Assembly (NCBI GenBank): GCA_964473255.1
Contig: CAYYOT010000004.1
Span: 62,001-126,000 of the forward strand
DNA from: Kuafuiihalomonas sp964473255
Lineage (GTDB): Bacteria > Myxococcota > Kuafuiibacteriia > Kuafuiibacteriales > Kuafuiibacteriaceae
DNA: 64,000 bases
Direction: 5' to 3'
Positions 52,679 to 61,975 of this stretch are shown here, piece by piece. The position numbers and the translations under genes were made by a program. Below the pieces are notes generated by a model. The model had not been told where the DNA came from, made no database searches, and saw only the letters and a list, made by a program, of their open reading frames with translations. The stretch's first letter is position 1. The number at the start of each line of letters is the position of its first letter.

Positions 52679-53353
52679 ATGCGTCGATCCATCTTCAGCT
52701 CTGCCGTCCTCTGTCTCGCGGCCGCCCTTCCCTTCCCGGCCTGGGGCGCAGCCTCCACCGCCGCCTCGCCCAAGCCTTGGCTGGAGGAGAAGATCCGGGA
52801 AGGCCGGGCGCTGGCCGAGCGGCCCGTGAAGCCGGACTCACCAAGCGAGGACGCCTTCAAGAAAGACGCCGAGCGCCTGCTCGACGAGGTCCTCGACTGG
52901 AACAAGCTGATCGAGCGAACCGTCCCCAAGTCTCAGTGGCGAAAGCTGTCCGATGCCGATCGAACGCGCTTCAAGAAGCTCCTGGAGAAGCTCATCCGCG
53001 CCTCGTATCGCTCGAAGCTCAAGCTAGCCGCCCAGGAAAAGCAGACGGGTAAGAAGCCACGCGAAGTCGAAATCGATTGGGTCGAAGAAAAGGTCGAAGA
53101 TGATGAGGCCTATCTGGAAGCCAAGGTGCGAGCCGGTCGGGACCGGGTCGACTTGGGCTTCGACCTGATCCGCGAAGATGACCAGTGGAAGGTGTTCGAC
53201 CTGGCCATGGATGGGGTCAAGACCACGCGCACGTACCGCAGCGAGTTCCGGAAGATCATCAGCGACGAGGGTTGGGACGGGCTGTTCCAACGCCTGGAAG
53301 AAAAGCTGGAGGACGTCGAAGCCGGCCGCGCAGAGTTCGGCCCTCGACGCTGA
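52679..53353 (+). CDS. MlaC/Ttg2D-like periplasmic phospholipid-binding protein
   Basis: 224 residues from the ATG giving MRRSIFSSAVL; a TTG 16 codons earlier is open but does not begin a signal peptide. After the signal, the helical/beta layout of the ABC toluene-tolerance (Ttg2/MlaC) family is seen: DEVLDWNKLIERTV, RFKKLLEKLIRASYR, then DLGFDLIREDDQWKVFDLAMDGVKTTRTYRSEF, where family members have W-x-v-x-D-x-x-x-x-G-x-S-x-x-x-x-Y-R. It would carry phospholipids between membranes. The MlaEFD transporter is not in the window. Confidence 0.85.
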   Translation: MRRSIFSSAVLCLAAALPFPAWGAASTAASPKPWLEEKIREGRALAERPVKPDSPSEDAFKKDAERLLDEVLDWNKLIERTVPKSQWRKLSDADRTRFKKLLEKLIRASYRSKLKLAAQEKQTGKKPREVEIDWVEEKVEDDEAYLEAKVRAGRDRVDLGFDLIREDDQWKVFDLAMDGVKTTRTYRSEFRKIISDEGWDGLFQRLEEKLEDVEAGRAEFGPRR

Positions 53354-53378
53354 CCCGTCCGCCGGCGCCCCGCAACAG

Positions 53379-54938
53379 CTAAGGGACGCCGCTGCCGGTT
53401 CGGCAGTACTGCTCCAATCGGGTCAGCGAACGCTCATGGAGCCCCGACCGCGGTACCGTCGTGTCCCGGACTTCCCGCCAGAGGTTACATGCCGCCCTCT
53501 CGCCTCGCTGCGCCGCGATCTCGGCGTCGTCGGCGAGGCGACGGGCGCGAATGCGAAGCCGTGCGATCCCGTCCGCCGCTTGGTCGTGCGAGGGGTCGAT
53601 CTCGACCGCCGTTTTCCAGGACTGAAACGCGCTCTCGTAGCGTCCTTCATCGAACCGCTGCGCGCCCTGGTTGGACAGGGCATCCACGACCGCCACCCCG
53701 AGCTCTCGAACGATGAAGGACGGAGAGCCATCGGGACTCAGCGGCGCCTCGAGCTGCGCGAGAACGTCCAGCAGAGCGGCGGCCCGGACGGGGTCGTTAC
53801 TGACTTCCGTGCGAACGCGAGCCTGCATTCGTGGGATCTCGTCCAGGGTTGACGACAGCCTCAGCTCCCGCGCGAGCGGACTGTCGAGTTCCGTCGCCAG
53901 CCTCTGCGCTTCCGCCAGATCTCCGCGCCGATACGCGACCAGCGCGGGTACGGCCGGGTCTTCGTCGTACCGGTCATTGAACGACTGCGCGACGGGATCG
54001 GGGACCGGAGCCGCCGTCCGAGCCCGGCTCCGCCGCCGCCGCGTCCGCGGTATCGGAGGAGGTCGCGTGGGCGCCGGCTCGTCGACTTGGCCAACGGCCG
54101 GGAATTCTGGAGCGGGCGCGGGCGATGGCGGCGCCAGCGACGACGATGGCTCCGGCCGGGGAGATTGCTCCGGATCGCCGTCCAGCCGCAGCTTGGAGCC
54201 GAGCGCTCCGGCGAACGCCAGCACGCCGATGGCTACGGCGACCGTCCCGAGGACCACCGGGCGCCGGGGGCTCCGCTCTTCGTGAGATTCGAGAAGTCGT
54301 TCGACCGGGAGCGACACGGCCAGCGGCACGCGGACCTCGAACTCGACCGAACCGAGCCTCAGCCGATCGAGGTCCCGGAGGTCGGCACGACGAACCCGAG
54401 CGTCGTTGACCCACAGGCCGTTCGCCGAGGCTCGGTCTTCGACCCGGAGTCGAGCCTCGGAGCCGGAGAAATCGATGTCGGCGTGGCGGCGCGAGACCGA
54501 GTGGTCCTCCACGGTGACGTCGCAGTCATCGTCCCGACCGAGGGAGGCCCGCCCGGGGGAAACGGCGAAGGTCCGGCTCTCGACCGGCGGAGTCTGGCCC
54601 ACGAGGAACACTCGAACATCAAAGGCCGCAGAAGCCGTAGCCTCTCGCACCTGCAGGCGATGAGCGGCAAAGCGAATGTCATCGGTCGCCTGAACCCGGC
54701 TGGGAGCGTCGATCCGCTGACCGTTGATCTCCACACCATGACTGCTCGCCAGATCGCTGAGGACGACGCTACCGTCCCGCACCTCGATTCTCAGGTGGCG
54801 ACGACTCACCTTGGGGTGGTCGATTCGGATGTCGGCGCTGTCGTCGCGCCCGATCTCGACGGCCTCGCGGGCGAGCGGGCGCTCGACGCCGTCGGTCCCG
54901 GGCCCCTCGATGACGATGACGTAGCCGGGGTCGGTCAC
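53379..54938 (-). CDS. Double-FHA membrane protein with periplasmic TPR-like domain
   Basis: 519 residues, GTG start. Two FHA domains in a row: residues about 20-98 (GRDDSADIRI, KVSRRHLRIE, HGVEINGQRI) and about 125-205 (GRDDDCDVTV, SVSRRHADID, ANGLWVNDARV), both with the Arg, Ser-Arg-Arg-His and Asn that bind phosphothreonine. A membrane helix (VVLGTVAVAIGVLAFAGAL, near 232-250), a Pro-rich then Arg-rich linker and a helical TPR-like domain (about 330-515) follow. It lies 11 bases after the FHA/CpaF-like gene on the same strand, so the two proteins probably form one signalling unit across the inner membrane. Confidence 0.82.
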   Translation of the reverse strand: MTDPGYVIVIEGPGTDGVERPLAREAVEIGRDDSADIRIDHPKVSRRHLRIEVRDGSVVLSDLASSHGVEINGQRIDAPSRVQATDDIRFAAHRLQVREATASAAFDVRVFLVGQTPPVESRTFAVSPGRASLGRDDDCDVTVEDHSVSRRHADIDFSGSEARLRVEDRASANGLWVNDARVRRADLRDLDRLRLGSVEFEVRVPLAVSLPVERLLESHEERSPRRPVVLGTVAVAIGVLAFAGALGSKLRLDGDPEQSPRPEPSSSLAPPSPAPAPEFPAVGQVDEPAPTRPPPIPRTRRRRSRARTAAPVPDPVAQSFNDRYDEDPAVPALVAYRRGDLAEAQRLATELDSPLARELRLSSTLDEIPRMQARVRTEVSNDPVRAAALLDVLAQLEAPLSPDGSPSFIVRELGVAVVDALSNQGAQRFDEGRYESAFQSWKTAVEIDPSHDQAADGIARLRIRARRLADDAEIAAQRGERAACNLWREVRDTTVPRSGLHERSLTRLEQYCRTGSGVP

Positions 54939-54949
54939 GATGAAGCGAC

Positions 54950-56965
54950 TCAGCCCTGGAAGATGCTCATGTTGACCTGCACCTCACCCCGGGCCGCCAT
55001 GTCCTCGAGAAATCGAGGCACGTACCCGGTGGCGTGGAAGGTCCCGGTGACCAGGCCCTGGGAGTCGAGCCCCTCGGAGCGAAAGAGGAAGATGTCTTCC
55101 GTCCGAAGACGACCGTCCTCGAAGATGACTTCCGACACCCGGGTGATCCGGCGCGAGTTGTCCAAGAATCGGTCTTCTTGAATCACCACGGGGAATGCAG
55201 CCGCAACGCGGGCCGCGCGGTCCTCGCCGACCGAGTCCTGAATGCGCGCGATGGCTTCCTCCGGATTCGAGGCCGACAGAGACACCACCGACCCCTGGAG
55301 GGGTCCGGCCACCGCGTCGAGCACCTCGGCGGCGGAATCGTCCAGGTTGGCAACGATCAGGCGGTCTCCCTGAAGGGCGAGGGCGAACTCGACCAAGGCT
55401 TCGAGCCCCCCGAACGGCTCCGGCTCCAGGGCCGTGGCGAGACGCTCCGGGTCGAGGTGAAGCTCGACGCCATTCTCGATGGTGATCAGCCGGTCTCCGA
55501 CCGGCATGCTGGAGACCAGAGCGTTGAGCGTGGCCGTAGGCGAGACACCGGGCCCGACCGAAAGGAGGATGTTCCGCCGAAGACCCAAGCAGTCCTCGAC
55601 GAACGAACGGATGCCAGAACTGATCGCGGAGTACTCGACGAGCTTGTCCAAGGTGAAGAGGTCGCGGGTCGTTTTCCGGATGGAAAGCGTGGGCCCGCGG
55701 AACGATACGGGAGGTCGAGCCGCTACGACGCGCGAGCCGTCACGCAGTCGCACGTCCAACGTCGGGCCAACGTCGAGGCCATCGATCCCCGCCAACACTG
55801 CAAACTGGCGGATCAGGTCATCGACGCGTTTGGCCGACGGGACGTCGGACCCGGCTTCTTCCAGGCGACCGTCGCGGTCGACGAGGATCTGCCCCTCTGG
55901 CGTGATCAGGACTTCGACAACGGCATCGTCGTTCACGAACTCGGCGACCAGCCCGAAGTCGGTCGCTAGCTTCGCCGCGCGCTCGCTGAGCGCCTGGACG
56001 TCTTCGCCGGCCGGGATGCGGCCCGCGCGCTGAAGACGGAACGCGTGGCGTCGGGCGGTCGTCTGGGCAGCGGTCTGCCGACCTGGGAGCTCCACCAACG
56101 GAACGTCGGCGAGACTCAACTCCTCGACCACGAAGCGGTGGAGACCCACCTCGATCTCGTCCCAGTCGAGCGGCTCGATACTCGACGCGACCGCGGCCAT
56201 GGGCCCCTCCGATTCGGCGGAGGTCTGGACGTCGGCGGTGGACGGAGGTCCGGGGCGTGGCCGTGCTCGTGAACCGAGGGTTCGGCTGACGGGACGGGGC
56301 CGCGAGACCGAAGCGGGGCTGACGGCAGCAGGCGGCTCGGGGTCAGGGTCGGGCTCGAAGGCTGGCTCGGGGACGGGGTCGGGCTCGAGCATCGGCTCGG
56401 GAGCGAGTTCCGGCTCCCCAAGCGGTTCGGGAGCAAAGCTGGACGCGATGATCTCGTCGTGGTGCTTCGGGGGCTCCGGGGCGAAACCGTTGTCGCCGAG
56501 GTCCATCGGTTCGAGCTCCGGCTCGGCCTTCGGGGGGGGTGCCGCCGGCTCGGCCGGCTCGGGCGACAGACCGAAGTCCTGGTCGAAGTTATCGTCGATC
56601 AGGCCTGGGGCAGCTTTGGGCTCGTCCTGAGACTCGCCGCCAAACAGGTCGATCGCATCGTCCGGAAGGGGCGCCGCCTCGGTCTCGATCTGGACGGTGA
56701 AGTCGCCGATGTAGATCTTGTCGGTGCTCTTCACGACCTGAGGCGCGGTGATCTTCTTGCCGTTGACGTACGTGCCGTTCGTCGACTTCAGGTCCACGAT
56801 GACGTACTTGCCGTCCTTCAAGACGATCCGAGAATGGCGCTTGCTGATGTTGCCTTTGGGCAGAATGACGTCGTTGCCCTGGACGCGACCGATCGTGATC
56901 TCGTCCTTCTCGTAGGTTTCGTTGCGCGTTTCCCCGCCCTTCTCGTTGATCGTCAGCCGAAACAT
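54950..56965 (-). CDS. FHA-CpaF/TadA-like secretion ATPase with degenerate P-loop
   Basis: 671 residues from the ATG giving MFRLTINEKGG; GAGG lies six bases upstream. The FHA domain (about 22-78) has GRVQGNDVIL, ISKRHSRIV and NGTYVNGKK, all intact. A Pro/Glu-rich linker follows, then the N-terminal domain and RecA-like core of CpaF (FVVEELSLADVPLVEL; VDDLIRQFAVLAG; VSFRGPTLSIRKTT). The Walker A place reads SVGPGVSPTAT (about 469-479) instead of GxTGSGKTT. The following ITIENGVELHL and Walker B-like DRLIVANLDDSAAE are also altered, so ATP hydrolysis is doubtful. The C-terminus (TGYVPRFLEDMAARG) still matches CpaF. Likely a FHA-regulated pseudo-ATPase adapter. Confidence 0.83.
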   Translation of the reverse strand: MFRLTINEKGGETRNETYEKDEITIGRVQGNDVILPKGNISKRHSRIVLKDGKYVIVDLKSTNGTYVNGKKITAPQVVKSTDKIYIGDFTVQIETEAAPLPDDAIDLFGGESQDEPKAAPGLIDDNFDQDFGLSPEPAEPAAPPPKAEPELEPMDLGDNGFAPEPPKHHDEIIASSFAPEPLGEPELAPEPMLEPDPVPEPAFEPDPDPEPPAAVSPASVSRPRPVSRTLGSRARPRPGPPSTADVQTSAESEGPMAAVASSIEPLDWDEIEVGLHRFVVEELSLADVPLVELPGRQTAAQTTARRHAFRLQRAGRIPAGEDVQALSERAAKLATDFGLVAEFVNDDAVVEVLITPEGQILVDRDGRLEEAGSDVPSAKRVDDLIRQFAVLAGIDGLDVGPTLDVRLRDGSRVVAARPPVSFRGPTLSIRKTTRDLFTLDKLVEYSAISSGIRSFVEDCLGLRRNILLSVGPGVSPTATLNALVSSMPVGDRLITIENGVELHLDPERLATALEPEPFGGLEALVEFALALQGDRLIVANLDDSAAEVLDAVAGPLQGSVVSLSASNPEEAIARIQDSVGEDRAARVAAAFPVVIQEDRFLDNSRRITRVSEVIFEDGRLRTEDIFLFRSEGLDSQGLVTGTFHATGYVPRFLEDMAARGEVQVNMSIFQG

Positions 56966-57035
56966 GGCGCCTCGTCGGGAGCCTATCCCGATGGGATCCT
57001 TGTAAGCCTGGCCAGGTATGGGCGCAAGATCCTGC

Positions 57036-60000
57036 TCAGTCGATGGACCGAACCGAGAGGCCATCCGACCGCAGGAGGACCTCCTGAATGCTTCGGGACC
57101 CCGGGAAGCTGAAGAGAAATCCGCGCCGAACGGGGACATAGGTGCCGGAATCGGGGACCGCGGCCAGCGGTCGACCGCCGTCCACGACGCCCACGAACTG
57201 GATGACGGGCTCCGCCGAGTTCACCTGGATCTCGACGGCGTCGCACTGCCGCTGTCGGTAGGAGACGAAGCAGTTTCCGAACGTCGTGCAGTCCAGCGCA
57301 CACTGGCCCGGGCAGTCGCTGCCGCTGCCCACGCACGACCGCCCGCTGCCGCACTCGGAGTTGCGCATGCACGCCTGGCCGATACCGTCGGGATTCGGCA
57401 CCCCGTTCTCCAGCTCGAACGGGGTGTCCGTCCCGGCTTGCCCCGGTCGTGCGTCGCCAGCCCGAATGTCGCAGCGAAAGACGTCGGTGGGCTCCGCCGT
57501 GCGCCAGGTGAACGACAGCGGAAGCTCATCCGGAAAAACGATTTCCGACGGGTCCAGGACCGGGCTCCGAGCGACGACCCGCTGGACCGTGCCGTCGAGA
57601 GTCTCGACCGTGAGCACGGATTCGTCGTCGCGGGGATGGATCTCCAAGTGAAAGAGCAAGAGCTCCCGCTGCCCTCGAAAGGCGGTCGTGGCCTGATCGC
57701 GAGCGGCAACGAGCGAGACGCAGGCCTCGAGGAGGCCGGCCGTGGCGTTGATATCGCCCGGAAGCAGGGACGGCGTGTCGCGGACGGTCGGAGGAAAGAT
57801 GGGACACGCCTCGTTGACGCTGAGGTCGTCGTTCAAGCTGTCCTGTCGGAAACACGACCTGGACGTGTCGACGAATTCCGCCTCCTCGAACTGGTTCGGC
57901 ACCTCCACGGTGAAGGAGTTCCGGTCGACCGCGACCAGCTCACCAGGTCCCCCGTCCGAACCCTCGAAGAAGCCGAGCTCCAGGCGTATCCGTTCGAGCT
58001 CTTCGGGGTCGTCGTCGTCCGGCGTTCGGCAGTTGAGGAAGAGCGACACCATGTCGCCCGGCCCCTCGGGCGATCGCGGGCGAACCTTGAAGTCCTCGAG
58101 AAGGTCGATCGTCGGCGGAATCTCGAAGACGATCTGCGTGGAGCCGGACGTGGTGCCCGGACCGACCGAGGCCACCGGAAGCTGCTGGGAGCGAGCCCGG
58201 AAGAGCGCTCCGCGGAAGCTGGCTCGGTAGCGGGTGTCCGCGGCCACGGGCTTGGCCCGGATCGCCGGGCAATTCTGACTTTGAACGAACGTGCCCTCGG
58301 TATCTGGACCGATGTAGCGATTGTCGACCCATCGCGGAATCGCCTCCACCGAAGTGTCGCCGGTGCGAACCGAGAAGTTCTCTCGGCACCGGGGAACTGC
58401 GATGTCGACGGGTGGTTCGGGCGCGATCTGTCGGTTTCGCTCCTCGTTGAGCTGCTCGACGCGCTGGTCGCGGCGGCACAGTCCCACGACCTCGGTGCGA
58501 CGGTCCTGGAGGACGACCGGTTCGGCCGGCTGACCCTCGACGTTACCGGTTTCGACCGTTTCGATGATCAGAGTGCGCTCGAACACCTCTTCGACCCGAG
58601 GCTCGGGTGCCGTTCGAAGGAGCAGCGACGTCGAGTTCACGTTGCCGGGCTCCCCTTCGGTGGTGGCCACGCGGAGAGCGTCGATCGGCCCGACCACGAA
58701 GCTCACCGTTGCGTCGCGGTGGGCCAGAGCGAGAATGCCGGGCCCCGGGTCGCCCCCTTCCCCTGGCGTCCCGTCGTAGGCCTCCACCACCCCGCGCGTG
58801 AGACGACCACGCAAGAGGAGCGAGTCTTTGTCGGCCGCGATCGCCGCGGCGTCGGAGGGCGTCTCTCGGAGGACCAAAACGCCAGGCGGCTGACGGCCCC
58901 GCTCGTCGTCCTCCAGATAGGGTGAGTCAAAGACGGCGTCCACCGCTCGACAGGGCCCGTTCCGGCAGTCGAGGGCGTCGATGGCCGAACGATCGGAGCG
59001 CACCACGACCGCTCCCCCATCGCCGTACGGGAGCGCGCGAAAAGCCGAGCCTCCGATCGAAGCGAGTCCGACCAGCGAAAGCTCCGGAGGATCGTGCAGT
59101 CCGCTGACTCTGATCTGAGCGACCGTGGACGATCCGGCTGCGTCGACCACCAGATACGTGCCGTCCGAAGAAGCCGTCGACGACACCGTGCCGGATAGCG
59201 TGGACGTCGCCGTAATCCGGGTGAGGTCGCGCGGACTGATGCCGATCTCCAGCGCAACGGGACTCGACTCCGCCCCGTCGGCGTAGCCGACGCCCAGCGT
59301 TTCGACCGCGTCGAACTCGAAGTCGCAGTCGGCGAACGCGAAGGAAGCGTTCGCGGTCGGCGTGAACACCGACCGTACGTCCATCACGACGAGAAGGCCG
59401 CCGTTCCCGGGGGGGCCGTTGCGCTCGAGCCCGAGGAGCAGGCGCGTATCGACGACGTCGGCGGATGCGGATGTCATGGCGGGCGGTTCTCCTCCGCCGG
59501 GACACCCCGACTCCGCGGCCCGCTCGCCGATCGCGACCGCGGCCACGAGCGAGAACGCCTCGAGGTCGACATCGCCCAGCGACGCGGCATCCAGCAGCGA
59601 AACGACGGGAAGACTCTGATCCGTGCCCGGAATCGGCGACAGCGGGTCGATGGCGAGGAAGTCATCGACGCCCGAGGTGATCACCACCGTCCCCAGTCGT
59701 CGCTGGATGGTGTCGGAGCTCACCCGGGCGGCCGGCGACTCACCGACCGTGGCCTGGGGAAGGTGCAAAGCATGAATCACCGACTGCCCGGGCGCGATCG
59801 CGTATGGCCGGACGCTCGCCGTGTTGGGCGCGGCGGCGACCGCGACCGGATAGCCAGGCGTCGAAACGGTGATGTTGGACAGGACTACGGGTGCGGGCAA
59901 AAACGCCGGGAAGTTCGCGCCTTCGTACTGTAAGACGCGCACGCCCTCCGCTTCCGAATCCGCGACGAAGACATCGCTGCGCACGAGCGGGTTGCCCGAG

Positions 60001-60131
60001 GAGGTGGAATCCGGGGCTCGCGGGACGATGGTCAGGCCCGAAGGACGACGCAGGTTGGCCGCGGGGTCCGGGGGGGTGGATGGACAGGCGCACAGCGCTA
60101 GCGCCGTCAAAGCAAAGAAGCGTCGCATCAT
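57036..60131 (-). CDS. Very large lipoprotein, mostly beta
   Basis: 1031 residues. A lipoprotein signal ends in LCAC (C16). The body is beta-rich with propeller-like segments but no clean repeat; a Cys-rich knot near residues 930-985 (CMRNSECGSGRSC, CPGQCALDC) resembles the Dickkopf-like patches of other secreted proteins in this window. Family not recognised. It overlaps the upstream lipoprotein gene (ATGA), so the two are co-translated and probably form an outer-membrane pair. Confidence 0.78.
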   Translation of the reverse strand: MMRRFFALTALALCACPSTPPDPAANLRRPSGLTIVPRAPDSTSSGNPLVRSDVFVADSEAEGVRVLQYEGANFPAFLPAPVVLSNITVSTPGYPVAVAAAPNTASVRPYAIAPGQSVIHALHLPQATVGESPAARVSSDTIQRRLGTVVITSGVDDFLAIDPLSPIPGTDQSLPVVSLLDAASLGDVDLEAFSLVAAVAIGERAAESGCPGGGEPPAMTSASADVVDTRLLLGLERNGPPGNGGLLVVMDVRSVFTPTANASFAFADCDFEFDAVETLGVGYADGAESSPVALEIGISPRDLTRITATSTLSGTVSSTASSDGTYLVVDAAGSSTVAQIRVSGLHDPPELSLVGLASIGGSAFRALPYGDGGAVVVRSDRSAIDALDCRNGPCRAVDAVFDSPYLEDDERGRQPPGVLVLRETPSDAAAIAADKDSLLLRGRLTRGVVEAYDGTPGEGGDPGPGILALAHRDATVSFVVGPIDALRVATTEGEPGNVNSTSLLLRTAPEPRVEEVFERTLIIETVETGNVEGQPAEPVVLQDRRTEVVGLCRRDQRVEQLNEERNRQIAPEPPVDIAVPRCRENFSVRTGDTSVEAIPRWVDNRYIGPDTEGTFVQSQNCPAIRAKPVAADTRYRASFRGALFRARSQQLPVASVGPGTTSGSTQIVFEIPPTIDLLEDFKVRPRSPEGPGDMVSLFLNCRTPDDDDPEELERIRLELGFFEGSDGGPGELVAVDRNSFTVEVPNQFEEAEFVDTSRSCFRQDSLNDDLSVNEACPIFPPTVRDTPSLLPGDINATAGLLEACVSLVAARDQATTAFRGQRELLLFHLEIHPRDDESVLTVETLDGTVQRVVARSPVLDPSEIVFPDELPLSFTWRTAEPTDVFRCDIRAGDARPGQAGTDTPFELENGVPNPDGIGQACMRNSECGSGRSCVGSGSDCPGQCALDCTTFGNCFVSYRQRQCDAVEIQVNSAEPVIQFVGVVDGGRPLAAVPDSGTYVPVRRGFLFSFPGSRSIQEVLLRSDGLSVRSID

Positions 60132-61975
60132 CGGTCGGGCCGGAAGAAGTTGTCGTACGATTCCCGCGTTCCCGCGGCGTTCAGGTCGCGCCCCACCCGC
60201 GCGACGATGCGATGGCGAACCGGGTTGGGATCGGTCACGTCGAAGACCGCGATCGTCGAGTTCTCGAAGTTGGAAATGTACATCAGGCGCCGCCCGTCCC
60301 GCTCATCGAAGACCGCTTGCATGGGGGACGCGAGGAGAAACGTCACGATGGTGCGGTCGGTCGGCCCGCCGTCCGGGAGGTCGCGCTGCCCCCGACCACG
60401 CAAGGTGAACAGGAGCGACGGGCGATCCTGGGTGACGTCCAACAAGAAGATCTGGTCGCCGCGCGCATCGAGTACGTAGACCCATCGACGGTTGGGCGGA
60501 GCGAATGGCGACAGGAGAACTCCGCCGAGCTCCTCGCCCAGCGCGAAGACGTTTCGAACCTCGAATTCTTCGGTCTCGGGGTCGTAGCTAGAAATCACGA
60601 AGGCCGACGTGTTGCTGTCCACCTGCTGCCGAATCTGGATGGTCGTGTACAAGCGACCGGCAGTGCCGGCGGCTTCATCGGCCTCGACGTAGACCGACCC
60701 TCGCGTCGTGAATCCGGCGGTGACTCCGCTGAAGTCGACGCCGACTTCGGGAGCGATGAACGTCTCGGTGCGGTTCGGCTCATCGGAGGGCTGGAAGGCC
60801 GGAGCGAGGATCAGCGTGTCCTCGGTGACACCGACCGCGTTGAGCTCCCCGCCCAGGTCACGATTCGTGGTGACGATGAACCCGGGACCCGGTTCCTCGC
60901 CGGCTTCGGAGCGGGCCAGGCTCTGCACCGGCACAACGGTGCTCGACGAGTCCAGACCTCGGATCGCGGCCCCGCAGAATTCGGCCTGATTCGGATCGCT
61001 GTTGAGCCGGAACCCGGTCTCGAGGCGGCAGTCCCGAGGCAGCGGATTAGCTGGAGGCTCGATGCCCGGGAAGAGTTCGCTCGGGTGCTCGGGGCACGAC
61101 GTCTGGGGTCGGCTCGGGCCGGACAGCACGAGAAAGTCCGACGTCCGCAGCCCGCGAAATCGATCCTGGAGCTCACAAGCCTCGATGAAGCTGATCACGC
61201 CGACGGTGAACGAGAAAGGGTCGACGGAGAGATGTGTGACCGCGAGGTTGCGAGTGACGTCTCCGTCGGTCAGCTGCGCCACCATGTACGGATCACTTTT
61301 GACCAGGGGCAGAGTAAAGGTCTCCGAGCAATCCGTGGTCCCAACCCGATCCACGTCGTTGGACGACTCGCAGGGCCGACCAAAGCACTCGCTGGCGTCC
61401 GCCGCGAAACGGCAGGCCAACGGCGTCGACCCGATGACCTGGGGAGGCAGGGCCCTCGGGTCCATGCCAAAGTTCACGCCAACTCGGTCCGTCCGGACTT
61501 CGAGCAGGGTCAGCGTCTGCTGAAAGCGGGTGGGCAGAGCCAGGAAGCTGCGGATCTCCGGGTCGTCATCGTCGGGATTTGGATCGAAGCGGAGGACGGA
61601 CAGGAGGCCGGCGGCGCCGTTTGTTCGGACCGCGCCGACGAATGGGGCAGGCCCCCCGTCGGTCGGGTCGAGATTCTCAAGGTAGGCGACGGTCGATGAA
61701 TCGGTCGGGATCATCCGCGAAAGCTCCGAGAGGAGGTAAGCGGTGACCGTGCCCGCGTTGTATCGCTGATCGAAGTTCGAGTTGGCGACGAGAAGGAGGT
61801 CGGAGCCTGAGGGCGCGGACGTCGTCGTAAAGGCCGGAACTCTCGCCAAACCCACCGGAAGGTAAGGGAGAGCAGCCGAGCGATTCGGGTCGTCCAGAGG
61901 ATTGGCGCCGATCTCCGAGTCGACGCAGCCCGCGACAACGACGGCGAGGCCGAGCAGAGATTGAACGCGGATCAA
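60128..61975 (-). CDS. Large beta-propeller-like lipoprotein
   Basis: 615 residues, TTG start supported by AGGAGG four bases before it. A lipoprotein signal ends in VAGC (C17). The rest is beta-rich with propeller-like pieces (LLLVANSNFDQRYNAGTVTAY; RWVYVLDARGDQIFLLD; RLMYISNFENSTIAVFDV), the last two resembling seven-bladed YVTN-type repeats. Start overlaps the stop of the PPDK-like gene (TTGA). No function can be assigned beyond a likely surface location with its partner lipoprotein downstream. Confidence 0.8.
   Translation of the reverse strand: MIRVQSLLGLAVVVAGCVDSEIGANPLDDPNRSAALPYLPVGLARVPAFTTTSAPSGSDLLLVANSNFDQRYNAGTVTAYLLSELSRMIPTDSSTVAYLENLDPTDGGPAPFVGAVRTNGAAGLLSVLRFDPNPDDDDPEIRSFLALPTRFQQTLTLLEVRTDRVGVNFGMDPRALPPQVIGSTPLACRFAADASECFGRPCESSNDVDRVGTTDCSETFTLPLVKSDPYMVAQLTDGDVTRNLAVTHLSVDPFSFTVGVISFIEACELQDRFRGLRTSDFLVLSGPSRPQTSCPEHPSELFPGIEPPANPLPRDCRLETGFRLNSDPNQAEFCGAAIRGLDSSSTVVPVQSLARSEAGEEPGPGFIVTTNRDLGGELNAVGVTEDTLILAPAFQPSDEPNRTETFIAPEVGVDFSGVTAGFTTRGSVYVEADEAAGTAGRLYTTIQIRQQVDSNTSAFVISSYDPETEEFEVRNVFALGEELGGVLLSPFAPPNRRWVYVLDARGDQIFLLDVTQDRPSLLFTLRGRGQRDLPDGGPTDRTIVTFLLASPMQAVFDERDGRRLMYISNFENSTIAVFDVTDPNPVRHRIVARVGRDLNAAGTRESYDNFFRPDR

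Noticed and set aside
54950..56965. Active tad/type II secretion ATPase
   Set aside because: Walker A is destroyed and no pilin, TadB/C or secretin gene is nearby.
57018..58925. Long open plus-strand frame (over 600 codons) opposite the large lipoprotein gene; similar frames at 59891-61699, 49719-50732, 36813-38210, 10119-11186 and 2485-4044
   Set aside because: These are antisense to genes with clear families or signal peptides. Their translations are Arg/His/Pro-rich without motifs, as expected from GC-rich third codon positions.
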